Below the pieces are notes generated by a model. That model was not told the origin of the DNA. It made no database searches and worked only from the letters and a program-made list of their open reading frames with translations. DNA of 64,000 nt from Robiginitomaculum sp. (lineage in GTDB: Bacteria > Pseudomonadota > Alphaproteobacteria > Caulobacterales > Maricaulaceae). A program made the position numbers and the translations under genes. Positions 8,933-18,561 of this stretch are shown here, in pieces. Numbering within the stretch: the stretch's first letter is position 1; every line of letters starts with the position of its first letter. The stretch covers positions 237,837 through 301,836 of the forward strand of contig NVWK01000001.1 in assembly GCA_002733605.1 (NCBI GenBank), read 5' to 3'.

Positions 8933-10047
8933 GCGGAACCGAACTTACGTATTCCGAAAAATGTGATTGGCTCCGCCTTACCCGCACCACAACCGTTGGC
9001 CCTGTAGCCTTTCGGGATTTACTCCGTCGTTATGGAAACGCAGGCGCAGCGCTTGAGGCTTTACCCGAATTGGTTGCCCGTACCGGGCGTCGCGGCAAAA
9101 TGGTCATCCCTCCTATGGTAGAGATCGAGCATGAGCTTCAAGCCTTTGAAGACATGGGTGTCCGCCTGTTAGCCGCCTGTGAACCGGATTTCCCGAAATA
9201 TTTAAAAGCCGTAGACCCCACCCCACCAACCATAAGCGTCCTTGGGAATCTGGAGCTTTTGCATAAGCCTTGCATAGCTATTATCGGCTCCCGCAATGCT
9301 TCCGCGATCGGGTTACGGTTTGCACGGCAAATTGCAACAGAGCTCGGCAAAGAAGGCGTCACCATTGTCTCAGGCCTCGCACGCGGTATGGACGCAAGCG
9401 CCCATTGGGGGGCGATAGAAACCGGTACGATTGCCGTACTGGGCGGCGGCGTAGATCATATTTATCCACGTCAAAACACCGAACTATATCACGAAATAGC
9501 CCAACACGGAGCCTTGGTCTCGGAAAGCCCACTTGGCTACCAAGCCACGGCGCGCGATTTCCCTCGCCGTAACCGCATTATTTCCGGGCTGAGCCAAGGG
9601 GTTGTTATCATCGAAGCGGCCGAACGCTCGGGCACTCTGATCACAGCCCGCTATGCGCTTGAACAAAACCGCGAAGTTATGGCCGCACCCGGTTCCCCGC
9701 TTGATCCACGCACCAAAGGCTGTAACCGGCTTATCCGCCAAGGGGCGGCTCTAATTGAAAATACAGATGATATATTGAACATACTCGCCAATATCCAACT
9801 GCCTCTCTTTGAAGAAGGCGCAGACGAATACCACCAAAAAGAACTGAATTGGGACGAGTTACAGGGCGACATTGATAAGGCCAGAGACATCCTTCTCTCT
9901 CTGTGCTCCCCGACACCAACGCACCGCGATGAAATCATTCGCCAAAGCGAGCTTCCCTACCCCATCGCGGCCGCAGCTTTGTTAGAACTGGAGCTTGCAG
10001 GGGCATTATATGCTGAAAGTGACGGAAAATTGGCCCTAATCCTCTAG
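8929..10047 (+). CDS. dprA: DNA-processing protein DprA
   Basis: A 372-residue protein that loads RecA on incoming single-stranded DNA during natural transformation. The Rossmann-like DNA-binding domain is marked by IIGSRNASAIGLRFAR, VSGLARGMDASAH and FPRRNRIISGLS. The C-terminus (from about residue 300) looks like the winged-helix DprA domain, with CSPTPTHRDEIIRQSELP. The start is taken at the ATGA overlap with plsY. dprA is widespread, so its presence alone does not prove competence. Confidence 0.95.
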   Translation: MSGTELTYSEKCDWLRLTRTTTVGPVAFRDLLRRYGNAGAALEALPELVARTGRRGKMVIPPMVEIEHELQAFEDMGVRLLAACEPDFPKYLKAVDPTPPTISVLGNLELLHKPCIAIIGSRNASAIGLRFARQIATELGKEGVTIVSGLARGMDASAHWGAIETGTIAVLGGGVDHIYPRQNTELYHEIAQHGALVSESPLGYQATARDFPRRNRIISGLSQGVVIIEAAERSGTLITARYALEQNREVMAAPGSPLDPRTKGCNRLIRQGAALIENTDDILNILANIQLPLFEEGADEYHQKELNWDELQGDIDKARDILLSLCSPTPTHRDEIIRQSELPYPIAAAALLELELAGALYAESDGKLALIL

Positions 10048-10064
10048 ACCATTTTCCAATGGTC
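10047..10064. terminator. Short hairpin between convergent dprA and a small minus-strand gene
   Basis: GACCATT pairs perfectly with AATGGTC around a TTCC loop. The hairpin starts at the last base of dprA and reaches the last codon of the convergent 70-residue gene. The flanking T-tract is poor, so it is a weak or factor-assisted terminator candidate. Confidence 0.45.
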
Positions 10065-10275
10065 AGAACCTAGGTCTCGGAAACCCCTTCACCGCTTTAT
10101 GCACAAGGCATAAAACAGCCAAAGCTTCTTTTTGCCGCGTCTTACGGGCAAAATCGCATAACTCTTTCAACATATCTTCAATGTATTCATGCGCATCGTC
10201 AGCACTTACCTCCGGCACTGCCGGATGAATAACTACATTTGACATGCCGCTGGGTGTGGGTCCCTCGCCTGTCAT
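10063..10275 (-). CDS. Small conserved-looking hypothetical protein, 70 residues
   Basis: The start at 10275 (MTGEGPTPSG) is preferred over an upstream ATG at 10311 because AGAGGG stands the right distance before it. The protein has a disordered N-terminus and then one or two amphipathic helices (DAHEYIEDMLKELCDFARK and KEALAVLCLVHKAVKG). The helical part resembles small proteins of unknown function common in Alphaproteobacteria. No domain or signal peptide is evident. It is divergent from topA and convergent with dprA. Confidence 0.6.
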   Translation of the reverse strand: MTGEGPTPSGMSNVVIHPAVPEVSADDAHEYIEDMLKELCDFARKTRQKEALAVLCLVHKAVKGFPRPRF

Positions 10276-10397
10276 TTTTCCCTCTATAAATTTTATCGTC
10301 GGATGCAACATAGGTTATTATACTTATAATTGCAATATTATATATTACTCTTTTACAGCAATATCATGACAATTTTATTCGTTTTACATACGTTGTG

Positions 10398-10427
10398 TTG
10401 ACAAGTGGGAAGACTTACCCCCATATC
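10398..10427 (+). promoter_or_regulatory. Candidate topA promoter
   Basis: A perfect TTGACA at 10398-10403 is followed after 18 bp by CATATC at 10422-10427, leaving a leader of about 45 nt before the topA ATG at 10479. The region upstream is very AT-rich. This is a pattern match only. Confidence 0.45.
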
Positions 10428-10478
10428 GCCAAAAATTTCCCGTCAGGTTTACGCTCCGGGTCTCAATTTGGTGTCTTT

Positions 10479-13091
10479 ATGAATTTAGTGATTGTAGAAT
10501 CGCCGGCGAAAGCCAAAACAATTGAAAAATATCTTGGCAAAGATTATACAGTACTGGCCAGTTTCGGCCATGTTCGTGATCTGCCCTCCAAGACAGGATC
10601 TGTACGTCCTGACGAAGATTTTGCTATGGATTGGTCCATAGACGCAAGATCCAAAACCCGTATTAATGACATCGTCAACGCTCTTAAAGATGCAGACAAA
10701 CTTATTCTCGCAACTGACCCGGATCGTGAGGGGGAAGCCATCTCTTGGCATTTGCTTGAAGTTCTAAACAAGAAAAAAGCCCTAAAAGACAAACAGATTG
10801 AGCGGGTCGTTTTTAACGCTATTACTAAAAAATCTGTCACAGATGCAATTAAGGCACCCCGTGAACTAGATATGGAACTGGTCGAAGCCTATCTGGCCCG
10901 CCGTGCTCTTGACTATTTGGTTGGCTTTACCCTGTCGCCCGTTTTGTGGCGCAAACTCCCCGGCGCACGTTCTGCTGGACGGGTGCAATCTGTAACCCTG
11001 CGATTGATTTGTGAACGCGAAACGGAAATCGAACAGTTCAACTCCGAAGAATACTGGACAGTTGCTGCCGACATTGCCAGTTCTAAAGGCAAGAACTTTC
11101 CCGCCAACCTAGTCTCGCTCAACGGTGAAAAACTTAAAAAGTTTAGCCTAAACACCGAAGCGCTCGCACACGCAGCCCGTGACGCGGTCAAAGCCGTTTC
11201 CCTCTCTATTACGTCCGTCGAAGCCAAACCGGTAAAACGGCATCCACAACCACCATTCACGACTTCAACTTTGCAACAAGAAGCCAGCCGCAAACTTGGT
11301 TTTTCCGCCACACGCACAATGCAAACGGCCCAAAAACTTTATGAAGGTGTCGATATTGGCGGAGAGACCGTGGGTTTAATCACCTATATGCGGACAGATG
11401 GCGTTTCCATGGTCGGAGAAGCCATTACGGAAGTCCGCTCGGCAATTGGTAATAAATTTGGCGCACAATACGTGCCCGACAGTCCGCGCGTTTACAAAAC
11501 CAAGGCCAAAAACGCACAAGAAGCCCATGAAGCAATCCGGCCAACCAGTTTCACCCGCACGCCTGACGCGGTGCGTCTTTCTGGCGATCAAGCCAAATTG
11601 TATCAATTGATCTGGAACCGGGCCACCGCCAGCCAAATGGCCTCGGCCCAACTGGAACGCACAACCATCCTTATCGAAGATAGAGAAAAAACTGTTGGCC
11701 TGCGCACCACCGGATCGGTCGTTCGTTTTGACGGGTTTTTGACCCTTTACGTGGAAAGCGGCCATGAAAAAGATGGCGATTCTGTTCGCCTACCTGCCGT
11801 CACATCTGGCGATATGGTCATTGGTGAAAAAGTGGACGCGGAACAACATTTCACCCAACCTCCACCGCGCTTCAGTGAAGCTTCTTTGGTCAAACGCATG
11901 GAAGAACTGGGCATTGGCCGCCCATCGACCTACGCCTCCATTTTGAAGGTTTTGCAAGACCGCACCTATGTGACCCTCGACAAACGCCGGTTTATCCCCG
12001 ATGCAAAAGGCCGCCTTGTTGTTGCATTTCTCGAAGAATTTTTTACAAAATATGTCCAATATGATTATACGGCTGAGCTTGAAGAACGGCTGGATTTGGT
12101 CTCTGATGGCAAGTTGGAGTGGAAGAAGCTCCTCGCCAATTTTTGGGAAGGATTTTCCGCCCATGTAGACGGGACAAAAGATCTACGGGTGTCACAGGTT
12201 CTTGACGCTCTCAACATCGCGCTCGCCCCAATGGTTTTCCCGCAAAAAGATGATGGCAGCGATCCGCGTAAATGCCCGTCTTGTGACAAAGGCGAATTAA
12301 GCCTGAAAGTCAGCCGTTTTGGGGCTTTCGTCGGCTGCTCCGATTACCCTGAATGCAAATTCACCCGCCCCTTCGGCCAAAACGGCGAAGAGGCAGCCCC
12401 CACTGAGGATAAAGTTTTGGGTGTTGATCCTGACAGCGGTCTGGATGTGTGGTTGAAAAACGGTCGCTACGGCCCGTATGTACAACTCGGCGAAGACAAA
12501 AAACCGAAACGGACCAGCCTGCCTAAAACATGGCCATATGAGGACATGGATTTGTTCAAGGGCCTAAAACTACTGTCCCTCCCGCGCGAGATCGGGGACC
12601 ATCCAGAAGACGGCAAAAAAATCGTCGGCTCTCTTGGTCGTTACGGCCCCTATATTCTGCATGCGGGCACCTATGCCAATCTACAAGACATTGACGAAAT
12701 GTTCGAAGTTGGTCTCAACCGGGCTGTTATTCTACTCGCAGAAAAACGTGCTAAAGGTGGGTCACGCGGAGCCAGCGCTCTGAAAGAATTAGGTAATCAT
12801 CCCCAAACAAATAAACCGATCCGCGTCATGTCGGGACGGTATGGCCCTTATGTCAAATACGAAAAAGTCAACGCAACCATCCCTAAAGACGTTGACCCAA
12901 ATGATGTGACATTGGAAATGGCCGTTGAGTATATTGCGGCCAAACAGGCAAAAGGCGGCAAGAAGAAACCGGCAGCCAAGAAAAAGAAGGCCCCAGCGAA
13001 AAAGAAAGCGGCGGCTAAGAAAAAAACACCTGCAAAGAAGAAAACAGCGGCTAAAAAACCGGCAACGGCAAAGAAAACCACCGCCGAATAA
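10479..13091 (+). CDS. topA: DNA topoisomerase I
   Basis: An 870-residue type IA topoisomerase that relaxes negative supercoils. The start at 10479 (MNLVIVESPAKAKTIEKYLG) is the family's standard N-terminus; the open frame upstream covers a promoter. The TOPRIM domain has DPDREGEAISWHL near residue 80, and the cleavage tyrosine lies in ITYMRTDG near 303. One zinc-finger-like repeat (CPSC...CSDYPEC, near 595-625) remains, followed by further GRYGPY-type C-terminal repeats. It ends in a roughly 45-residue lysine/alanine/proline tail, a DNA-binding extension common in Alphaproteobacteria. rnr follows after 23 bp. Confidence 0.97.
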   Translation: MNLVIVESPAKAKTIEKYLGKDYTVLASFGHVRDLPSKTGSVRPDEDFAMDWSIDARSKTRINDIVNALKDADKLILATDPDREGEAISWHLLEVLNKKKALKDKQIERVVFNAITKKSVTDAIKAPRELDMELVEAYLARRALDYLVGFTLSPVLWRKLPGARSAGRVQSVTLRLICERETEIEQFNSEEYWTVAADIASSKGKNFPANLVSLNGEKLKKFSLNTEALAHAARDAVKAVSLSITSVEAKPVKRHPQPPFTTSTLQQEASRKLGFSATRTMQTAQKLYEGVDIGGETVGLITYMRTDGVSMVGEAITEVRSAIGNKFGAQYVPDSPRVYKTKAKNAQEAHEAIRPTSFTRTPDAVRLSGDQAKLYQLIWNRATASQMASAQLERTTILIEDREKTVGLRTTGSVVRFDGFLTLYVESGHEKDGDSVRLPAVTSGDMVIGEKVDAEQHFTQPPPRFSEASLVKRMEELGIGRPSTYASILKVLQDRTYVTLDKRRFIPDAKGRLVVAFLEEFFTKYVQYDYTAELEERLDLVSDGKLEWKKLLANFWEGFSAHVDGTKDLRVSQVLDALNIALAPMVFPQKDDGSDPRKCPSCDKGELSLKVSRFGAFVGCSDYPECKFTRPFGQNGEEAAPTEDKVLGVDPDSGLDVWLKNGRYGPYVQLGEDKKPKRTSLPKTWPYEDMDLFKGLKLLSLPREIGDHPEDGKKIVGSLGRYGPYILHAGTYANLQDIDEMFEVGLNRAVILLAEKRAKGGSRGASALKELGNHPQTNKPIRVMSGRYGPYVKYEKVNATIPKDVDPNDVTLEMAVEYIAAKQAKGGKKKPAAKKKKAPAKKKAAAKKKTPAKKKTAAKKPATAKKTTAE

Positions 13092-13114
13092 ATCAGACGA
13101 GATACGGGCAGATC

Positions 13115-15370
13115 ATGAATATTACACGCGAGACCCTACTTCAAACGGTTCGCGATACAGATACGGAACTGACCAAGCGCGGCCTTGTACGCGCCCTTGG
13201 CCTGTCGGGCGATGACCGGCGTGAACTTCGTACATTGTTAAGCGAACTGGTTGAAGACGGCACACTTATCCGCACAGACCGTCGCACCTATCGGTGTGCG
13301 GACACTTTGCCGAATGTCATGGTCGTTTGCATAGATCATATAGACGACCATGGTGATCTTGTAGGTGTCCCCGCGCGCTGGGAAGGCAAGCCCCCCCCTC
13401 CGACCATCCTCGTCCTTGAGAAAAAACACCACAAAAAATCCGGCCCGCCTCGTGCCACAAAAACACTTGGGGTTGGCGATCGCGCCCTCTGCCGCATCTC
13501 GAAAAAGGATGAGGGGTACCGCGGAGAAATCATTAAAACCCTTGGCCAAGGCCCCCGCACCGAATTGGGTGTCGTGGTTAAAGGCGGGCGCGGCTGGCGC
13601 ATTCGTCCGGTCGCCAAAGGCTCTCGCTATGACCATTTGCCCCAACGCGGACAAATGGAAGCTCTGCAACTTAAAGACCAAGACCTCGTCTTGTATGAAC
13701 TCACCTCTGCCCGTAACAAAGGCGACCGCATTGCCCGTGTCACAGAAGTTTTAGGCAGCGCCGACCATCCACGTTCCGCCTCGATCATCTCGCTTTATGC
13801 CCATAATATTCCCCTCGGGTTTAGTGGTGACGAACTGGCCGAAGCCCAATCCCTCACCCTACCCAAACTGGACAAATACCGCAAAGATATCCGCGACATC
13901 CCTCTCCTGACCATCGACCCCGATGACGCCAAAGATTTCGATGACGCCATATTCGCCCGTCCCGATGACAATGCGAGAAACGAAGGCGGACATATTGTCT
14001 GGGTTGCGATTGCCGATGTCAGCGCCTATGTCCGCCCCGGTAGCGCTCTTGACAAGGGTGCGTTCAAGCGCGGAAACTCCGTCTACTTGCCGGATCGTGT
14101 CGAACCAATGCTCCCCGAAGAGCTGTCCGCAGATTTATGCTCTCTACGCCCCAATGAAGACCGCGCCTGTCTGGCTGTACGGATGCGGTTTAATGCACAA
14201 GGGGATAAAATAGACCATAAATTTGTGCGTGGCCTGATGCGTTCCCACGCACGCCTTACCTATTCACAAGCCCAAACCGTTTTCAAACGCGATGGCGAAA
14301 TTGCCAAAGAAGCTGTGCCTGTCACCGATATCCTCTCCGATATTTTTGCTGCCTATACATCCGTAAAGATTGCGCGTGAACGACGCGGGCCCCTCAACAT
14401 TGAAATGCCCGAACGCCGTGTCCGCGTAGACGAAAAGGGCAATGTAACCAGTATTGAAGTTCGGGAACGCTTCGACGCCCATAAACTCGTCGAAGAATTT
14501 ATGATCCAGGCCAATGTCGCCGCCGCGCAAGCCTTGGATAGTAAAAATGCAGAGCTTATCTACCGGGTACATGAACCTCCAGGATACGATAAATTACAAG
14601 GCCTATCAGATTTCTTGCCAGCTCTTGACTTAAAATGGTCAATGGGAGAGCGCGTCACACCAAAAAGGTTTAATCGCCTTATCGAAAAAGCACGCGAGAA
14701 TGATCTGGCTGAAACTGTCAGCATGTCAGTTCTACGCACCCAGATGCAAGCCTATTACGGCCCCAAAAATGGTGGGCATTTCGGGCTAAACCTGACCCAT
14801 TATGCCCATTTTACCTCCCCAATCCGCCGCTATGCAGACTTGATTGTCCACCGCGCCCTGATCAAAGCTTTTAATCTTGGTGACGATGGATCAAGCGCCG
14901 AAGAACTGACACGGCTCAAAGAAATCTCGGAGCACATAAGCGATACGGAACGCCGCGCTATGGCGGCCGAACGCGATGCCAAAGACCGCTATGTTGCCGC
15001 CTATCTACAAGACCGTGTCGGGGCAGAATTTGAAGGCCGCATTGCTGGCGTCACCGGCGCAGGCCTGTTCGTACAACTTGACGAAACCGGCGCAGACGGG
15101 TTTGCACCTGTCAGTCAGCTCGGACTTGAGCGCTATATTTTTGACGAAAAATCAAAGTCCCTGATCGGAGCAGAGACGGGCGGTACCTATAAATTCGGAC
15201 GTCGGGTCACAGTGCGCCTGCTCGAAGCCACCCCTCTGACCGGCGGTCTTCTCTTCGAAATTTTGACAAAACCCGAAAAAGGCAAACGCCCCAAACATTT
15301 GCCGACAAGCCACTACCGCAAGCGCGGCCCAAACAAGGGTGGCTATAAGGGAAAACGGCGACGGAAATAG
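13115..15370 (+). CDS. rnr: Ribonuclease R
   Basis: A 751-residue processive 3'-5' exoribonuclease for structured RNA. An N-terminal winged-helix-like part (residues 1-65) precedes cold-shock-like domains. The RNB catalytic domain has IDPDDAKDFDDA near residue 266, with the metal-binding aspartates, and HFTSPIRRYADL near 567. An S1 domain (EFEGRIAGVTGAGLFVQL) lies at about 635-715, then a basic C-terminal tail. It follows topA after 23 bp, an order conserved in related genomes. Confidence 0.96.
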   Translation: MNITRETLLQTVRDTDTELTKRGLVRALGLSGDDRRELRTLLSELVEDGTLIRTDRRTYRCADTLPNVMVVCIDHIDDHGDLVGVPARWEGKPPPPTILVLEKKHHKKSGPPRATKTLGVGDRALCRISKKDEGYRGEIIKTLGQGPRTELGVVVKGGRGWRIRPVAKGSRYDHLPQRGQMEALQLKDQDLVLYELTSARNKGDRIARVTEVLGSADHPRSASIISLYAHNIPLGFSGDELAEAQSLTLPKLDKYRKDIRDIPLLTIDPDDAKDFDDAIFARPDDNARNEGGHIVWVAIADVSAYVRPGSALDKGAFKRGNSVYLPDRVEPMLPEELSADLCSLRPNEDRACLAVRMRFNAQGDKIDHKFVRGLMRSHARLTYSQAQTVFKRDGEIAKEAVPVTDILSDIFAAYTSVKIARERRGPLNIEMPERRVRVDEKGNVTSIEVRERFDAHKLVEEFMIQANVAAAQALDSKNAELIYRVHEPPGYDKLQGLSDFLPALDLKWSMGERVTPKRFNRLIEKARENDLAETVSMSVLRTQMQAYYGPKNGGHFGLNLTHYAHFTSPIRRYADLIVHRALIKAFNLGDDGSSAEELTRLKEISEHISDTERRAMAAERDAKDRYVAAYLQDRVGAEFEGRIAGVTGAGLFVQLDETGADGFAPVSQLGLERYIFDEKSKSLIGAETGGTYKFGRRVTVRLLEATPLTGGLLFEILTKPEKGKRPKHLPTSHYRKRGPNKGGYKGKRRRK

Positions 15371-15379
15371 AGTATAAAG

Positions 15380-16147
15380 CTAGGTTAGAACTTGATACGG
15401 ATCCTGGCCAACGGATCTGCACATTTCGTGTACTCGGTTATATTCAACAGGCACAGAAAACCCCATACGCTTGCGCGCCGCCTCAAGCGGTTCAGCCAAC
15501 AAAGACGGGATGTCCTGATAGGAAATACCCAGAGAGTTCTTGCCCGTACGTTTGCCTTCAAACACCGCTTTCATAACCGGCGCACCTTTCGGCGCCAGTT
15601 TCTTAATCTCACGCCCACCCATAACCGATATAAAAATCACGCCCGGACTACGGTTATGACCATAAGAAACAGCAAGTACACAGGCCTCGCCCAAAGCATC
15701 GCGTCCATATCCGGTGAGCACATGCATCAAATCATGGGTGTCACGCAAGCGGTTGCTATACCATTCGACCAGATCGTCATAATGTTCAACCTTATCGCCA
15801 AACTTGTCGTATTCTGCCACAAGCCCGGCCGCACTTAGCCCTTCGCTCTCCATAAAATCCACATAGGCGCGACCAACCGTGCCTTCCGGCAATTTACGAA
15901 TCGCGTCATGATCATCCAGAATCGGAGGCAGAAAACGTTTGTTTTTTATGTGCTGCTTGCCTTCAGAGCTACGCGCAAACCGTTTCAGGTCACGCAAAAA
16001 AGATTTGCCACTAAGCGCCTGAATAATGTGGAACACCTGTTCAGTATCTTCTTTATCAGCAACCAGATTACGAAAATGCCGGAGAGCTTTTAGCGGACGC
16101 ATGCGCATCGTCTTACGATCTGGATGAACCATCTGGGTATTGCTCAT
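15380..16147 (-). CDS. Coq4 family protein (ubiquinone biosynthesis)
   Basis: A 255-residue protein with the Coq4 metal-binding motif HDXXH-X11-E, seen as HDLMH followed after 11 residues by E in the segment DTHDLMHVLTGYGRDALGE. In mitochondria Coq4 supports the ubiquinone biosynthetic complex and has been linked to C1 decarboxylation and hydroxylation of the ring. Bacterial homologues are less studied. It converges on rnr with a 9-bp gap and is transcribed away from a 212-bp spacer shared with the Nudix gene. Confidence 0.85.
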   Translation of the reverse strand: MSNTQMVHPDRKTMRMRPLKALRHFRNLVADKEDTEQVFHIIQALSGKSFLRDLKRFARSSEGKQHIKNKRFLPPILDDHDAIRKLPEGTVGRAYVDFMESEGLSAAGLVAEYDKFGDKVEHYDDLVEWYSNRLRDTHDLMHVLTGYGRDALGEACVLAVSYGHNRSPGVIFISVMGGREIKKLAPKGAPVMKAVFEGKRTGKNSLGISYQDIPSLLAEPLEAARKRMGFSVPVEYNRVHEMCRSVGQDPYQVLT

Positions 16148-16162
16148 GATCTATCACTCCTC

Positions 16163-16303
16163 ATTTCCCTAAAAAAGTCTAACCAATCCACACAGTAACG
16201 GCAAGACGCGCAAACGAATGCCCAACATGCACGGATGAAGACATGGGCACGCATGCGTGCAAAAGCAGACGACCATGGATAGCATGACAATCAATAGGGA
16301 AAT
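16163..16303. repeat. Nested inverted repeats between coq4-like and Nudix genes
   Basis: ATTTCCCTA (16163-16171) and TAGGGAAAT (16295-16303) are a perfect 9-bp inverted pair flanking the divergent spacer. Inside it, GCACGCATGCGTGC at 16247-16260 is a perfect 14-bp palindrome. The palindrome could be a dimeric regulator's site for the two divergent genes. No known operator was recognised. Confidence 0.35.
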
Positions 16304-16359
16304 ATGAAGGCCCACAAAATTTCCTATACAAGCATTTCGACACGCCTTAGGTAGCAAGA

Positions 16360-17061
16360 ATGATTCAAATTCCGAAACCTGTCCTCGGACGCACGGCACC
16401 ACGCCCTAAGCTGGCCTCGACCATCGTGCTTTTGCGCACCAAAAAGGGCGTGCAACAAATCCTGATGGGCAAACGTTCGGTAAAACACGACTTTATGCCA
16501 AGCGTTTATGTGTTTCCGGGTGGACGGGTTGACCCGGCAGACAGTTACGCGCCCGCACTCGACAGCCCCAACGCCCGCACACGCGAAATACTGGAAGCCG
16601 CCATGACACCGGCCCGCGCCCGCGCCTGTATATTGGCAGCCGTGCGCGAAACCTTCGAAGAAACATCCCTGGTCCTGGGCGAGAAAGCAAAACCCCAAAG
16701 CGCCATAAACGATCCCTCATGGAAGGCTTTTCACGCTCAGGGATATCTGCCCAACATCTCCAACATCGAAGTCTTTGGTCGTGCGATTACCCCCCCGCAC
16801 CGGGACAAAAGATTTGATACATGGTTCTTCTTGGCCCGACTCAACTCGGAAACAGCTAATCGACATTTTCAAAACAGTGCAGAACTTGTTGATACAAATT
16901 GGTTTTCACTTGATGAAGTGAAACGCCTAAAAATGCACAGGGCCACAGAAATGATGCTGGGCCAACTCGCTCAATATCTGGAATATGACAATCCACCTCC
17001 TAACGTATTTTTCTCGCGCGCCATAAGAGGGAAATTCCAGTTTTCACGGTATCCGGAATGA
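16360..17061 (+). CDS. Nudix hydrolase
   Basis: A 233-residue Nudix protein. The Nudix box is split by an insertion: VFPGGRVDPAD near residue 48 gives the first glycines, and AAVRETFEETSLVLG near 92 gives the REXXEE helix that binds the metal. This split box and the length resemble the NUDT19/CoA-diphosphatase-like branch, so a CoA or acyl-CoA substrate is possible but not shown. Its last codons overlap the MFS gene (ATGA at 17058), which points to translational coupling. Confidence 0.88.
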   Translation: MIQIPKPVLGRTAPRPKLASTIVLLRTKKGVQQILMGKRSVKHDFMPSVYVFPGGRVDPADSYAPALDSPNARTREILEAAMTPARARACILAAVRETFEETSLVLGEKAKPQSAINDPSWKAFHAQGYLPNISNIEVFGRAITPPHRDKRFDTWFFLARLNSETANRHFQNSAELVDTNWFSLDEVKRLKMHRATEMMLGQLAQYLEYDNPPPNVFFSRAIRGKFQFSRYPE

Positions 17062-18257
17062 GTACGACTACAAACAGCTCTGAACCAACCTTAAGCCGCG
17101 CCCAAAAGAACGGCATCATCACGGCGATCACCTGCACAGGATCCGCCGCGCTTGGGTTTGGCTATTCAGCCCCCCTCATCTCGCAAAATCTCGAACGTAT
17201 GACAAGTTCCGGGGCTTTGCTTGGCTGGCTGATCTCGATCGGCGCAGTCACAACCATATTGCTCACCCCTTTTGTTCCGAAACTGCTCAACCGCTTCAAT
17301 GCAAAATGGATCATGGTCCTGGCATTGATATTCGGGGCCCTGTCGATTCCACTGTTTAAAATATTCATGTATCCCGAGGCCTGGTTTGTGATCCGGTTTA
17401 TTGAAGGATGTGCCTTCACAATCTTGTTTGTCGTCGCAGAGACATGGATCAACCAACTCGCGCCCGAACATCTAAGGGGACGGATACTCGGCATGTACGG
17501 CACAGCTCTGGCCGGAGGTTTCGGCCTAGGCAGCGGTATTGCCGTATTTACCGGCATTGATGGCTGGTTTCCGTTTTTATTCGGAGCCAATTTATTCCTG
17601 TTAGGACTCATCCCGTTCATCCTGCTGCGCACCGCCACAAATGTTGTCCCGCCCCCGAAAGAACATTCCCGGTTCAGCTCGACATTAAAGATCATATTAG
17701 CCGCCCCCTCACTCATTGCCTGCGGTATTGTATTTGGCGCGATTGAACAGGTGATCTTTCATTTCCTCCCTGTCTACGCTACCCGTTTGGGCAATACGGA
17801 ACATATGGCCCGTATTCTCCTGCTCATCGCCACCCTTGGAAATGCATTATTTCAATACCCGATGGGCATGTTAACGGATCGGATCAACCGTGAAAAACTC
17901 ATGGTCTTTCTTATGGGGGTAGCGTTTATAGGGCCGGTTTTTATGGCCTTGGCAGGTACAAATTTTTACCTACTCGCAGGCTTCGTGTTTTTCTATATAG
18001 GGCTAACAACAGCCATATATACGGTTGGCCTGGTCTTGCTGGCAGAACGCTTCAAGGGTCATACGATGTCCGCTGCAAACGCAGCTTTTATCTTTGCCTA
18101 TGGCATTGGGTCGTTCATTGTGCCCCCGATTTGCGGCATCATGATGGACGTTTTCAGACCATACGGCTTTATGTGGACGCTTGCCGCTCTCGGCGCATGC
18201 GGGTTTATATTGGTATGGGTAAGAAACCACCTGAGAAAACCGCGTCAAAATGGTTGA
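17058..18257 (+). CDS. Major facilitator superfamily transporter
   Basis: A 399-residue inner-membrane transporter with about twelve hydrophobic helices. AETWINQLAPEHLRGRILGMY around residue 125 is the loop typical of the YcaD-like MFS group, and the MGMLTDRINREKLM loop near 276 is the second-half equivalent of the DRxGRR motif. The substrate is unknown. It is coupled to the Nudix gene by a 4-bp overlap, so the two may share a metabolite. Confidence 0.88.
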   Translation: MSTTTNSSEPTLSRAQKNGIITAITCTGSAALGFGYSAPLISQNLERMTSSGALLGWLISIGAVTTILLTPFVPKLLNRFNAKWIMVLALIFGALSIPLFKIFMYPEAWFVIRFIEGCAFTILFVVAETWINQLAPEHLRGRILGMYGTALAGGFGLGSGIAVFTGIDGWFPFLFGANLFLLGLIPFILLRTATNVVPPPKEHSRFSSTLKIILAAPSLIACGIVFGAIEQVIFHFLPVYATRLGNTEHMARILLLIATLGNALFQYPMGMLTDRINREKLMVFLMGVAFIGPVFMALAGTNFYLLAGFVFFYIGLTTAIYTVGLVLLAERFKGHTMSAANAAFIFAYGIGSFIVPPICGIMMDVFRPYGFMWTLAALGACGFILVWVRNHLRKPRQNG

Positions 18258-18342
18258 CATGGAGATAATCATAAGTATGTTCCCGCTTCAGATTAAGGGC
18301 TCATCTTACATGAATTTGGGCTAAATATTTAAGGACACCGTC

Positions 18343-18510
18343 ATGGCGAAGCCAACCACAGTTAAAATCCGTTTGAACTCCACCGCCGGAACCGGATATT
18401 TCTACGTCACCAAGAAAAATGCCCGCACAATGACGGACAAAATGGTTAAAAAGAAATATGATCCCGTTGTTCGCAAACACGTTGATTTCAAAGAAGGCAA
18501 AATCAAATAG
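18343..18510 (+). CDS. rpmG: 50S ribosomal protein L33
   Basis: A 55-residue protein beginning [20 protein letters not shown] and ending in VDFKEGKIK, the standard L33 sequence of Alphaproteobacteria. It has no cysteines, so it is the zinc-independent form. AAGGA precedes the start by a few bases. It stands alone on the plus strand and ends before a strong hairpin shared with pleD. Confidence 0.97.
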   Translation: MAKPTTVKIRLNSTAGTGYFYVTKKNARTMTDKMVKKKYDPVVRKHVDFKEGKIK

Positions 18511-18534
18511 GCATAAGCCTGTTATTTTGTGATG

Positions 18535-18561
18535 AAAAAGCCGCGGATTACGCGGCTTTTT
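18535..18561. terminator. Bidirectional terminator of rpmG and pleD
   Basis: AAAAAGCCGCG and CGCGGCTTTTT form a perfect 11-bp stem around GATTA, with T-runs at both ends. It lies 25 bp after the rpmG stop. On the other strand it includes the last two alanine codons and the stop of pleD, so one hairpin serves both convergent genes and part of it is coding. Confidence 0.9.

Noticed and set aside
10395-10478. 28-codon extension of topA
   Set aside because: The stretch holds a TTGACA promoter-like box and is not part of the family; MNLVIVESPAKAK at 10479 is the standard start.
12955-13088. Lysine/alanine repeat at the 3' end of topA as a DNA repeat
   Set aside because: It is a low-complexity coding tail of the topoisomerase, in frame and typical of the group.
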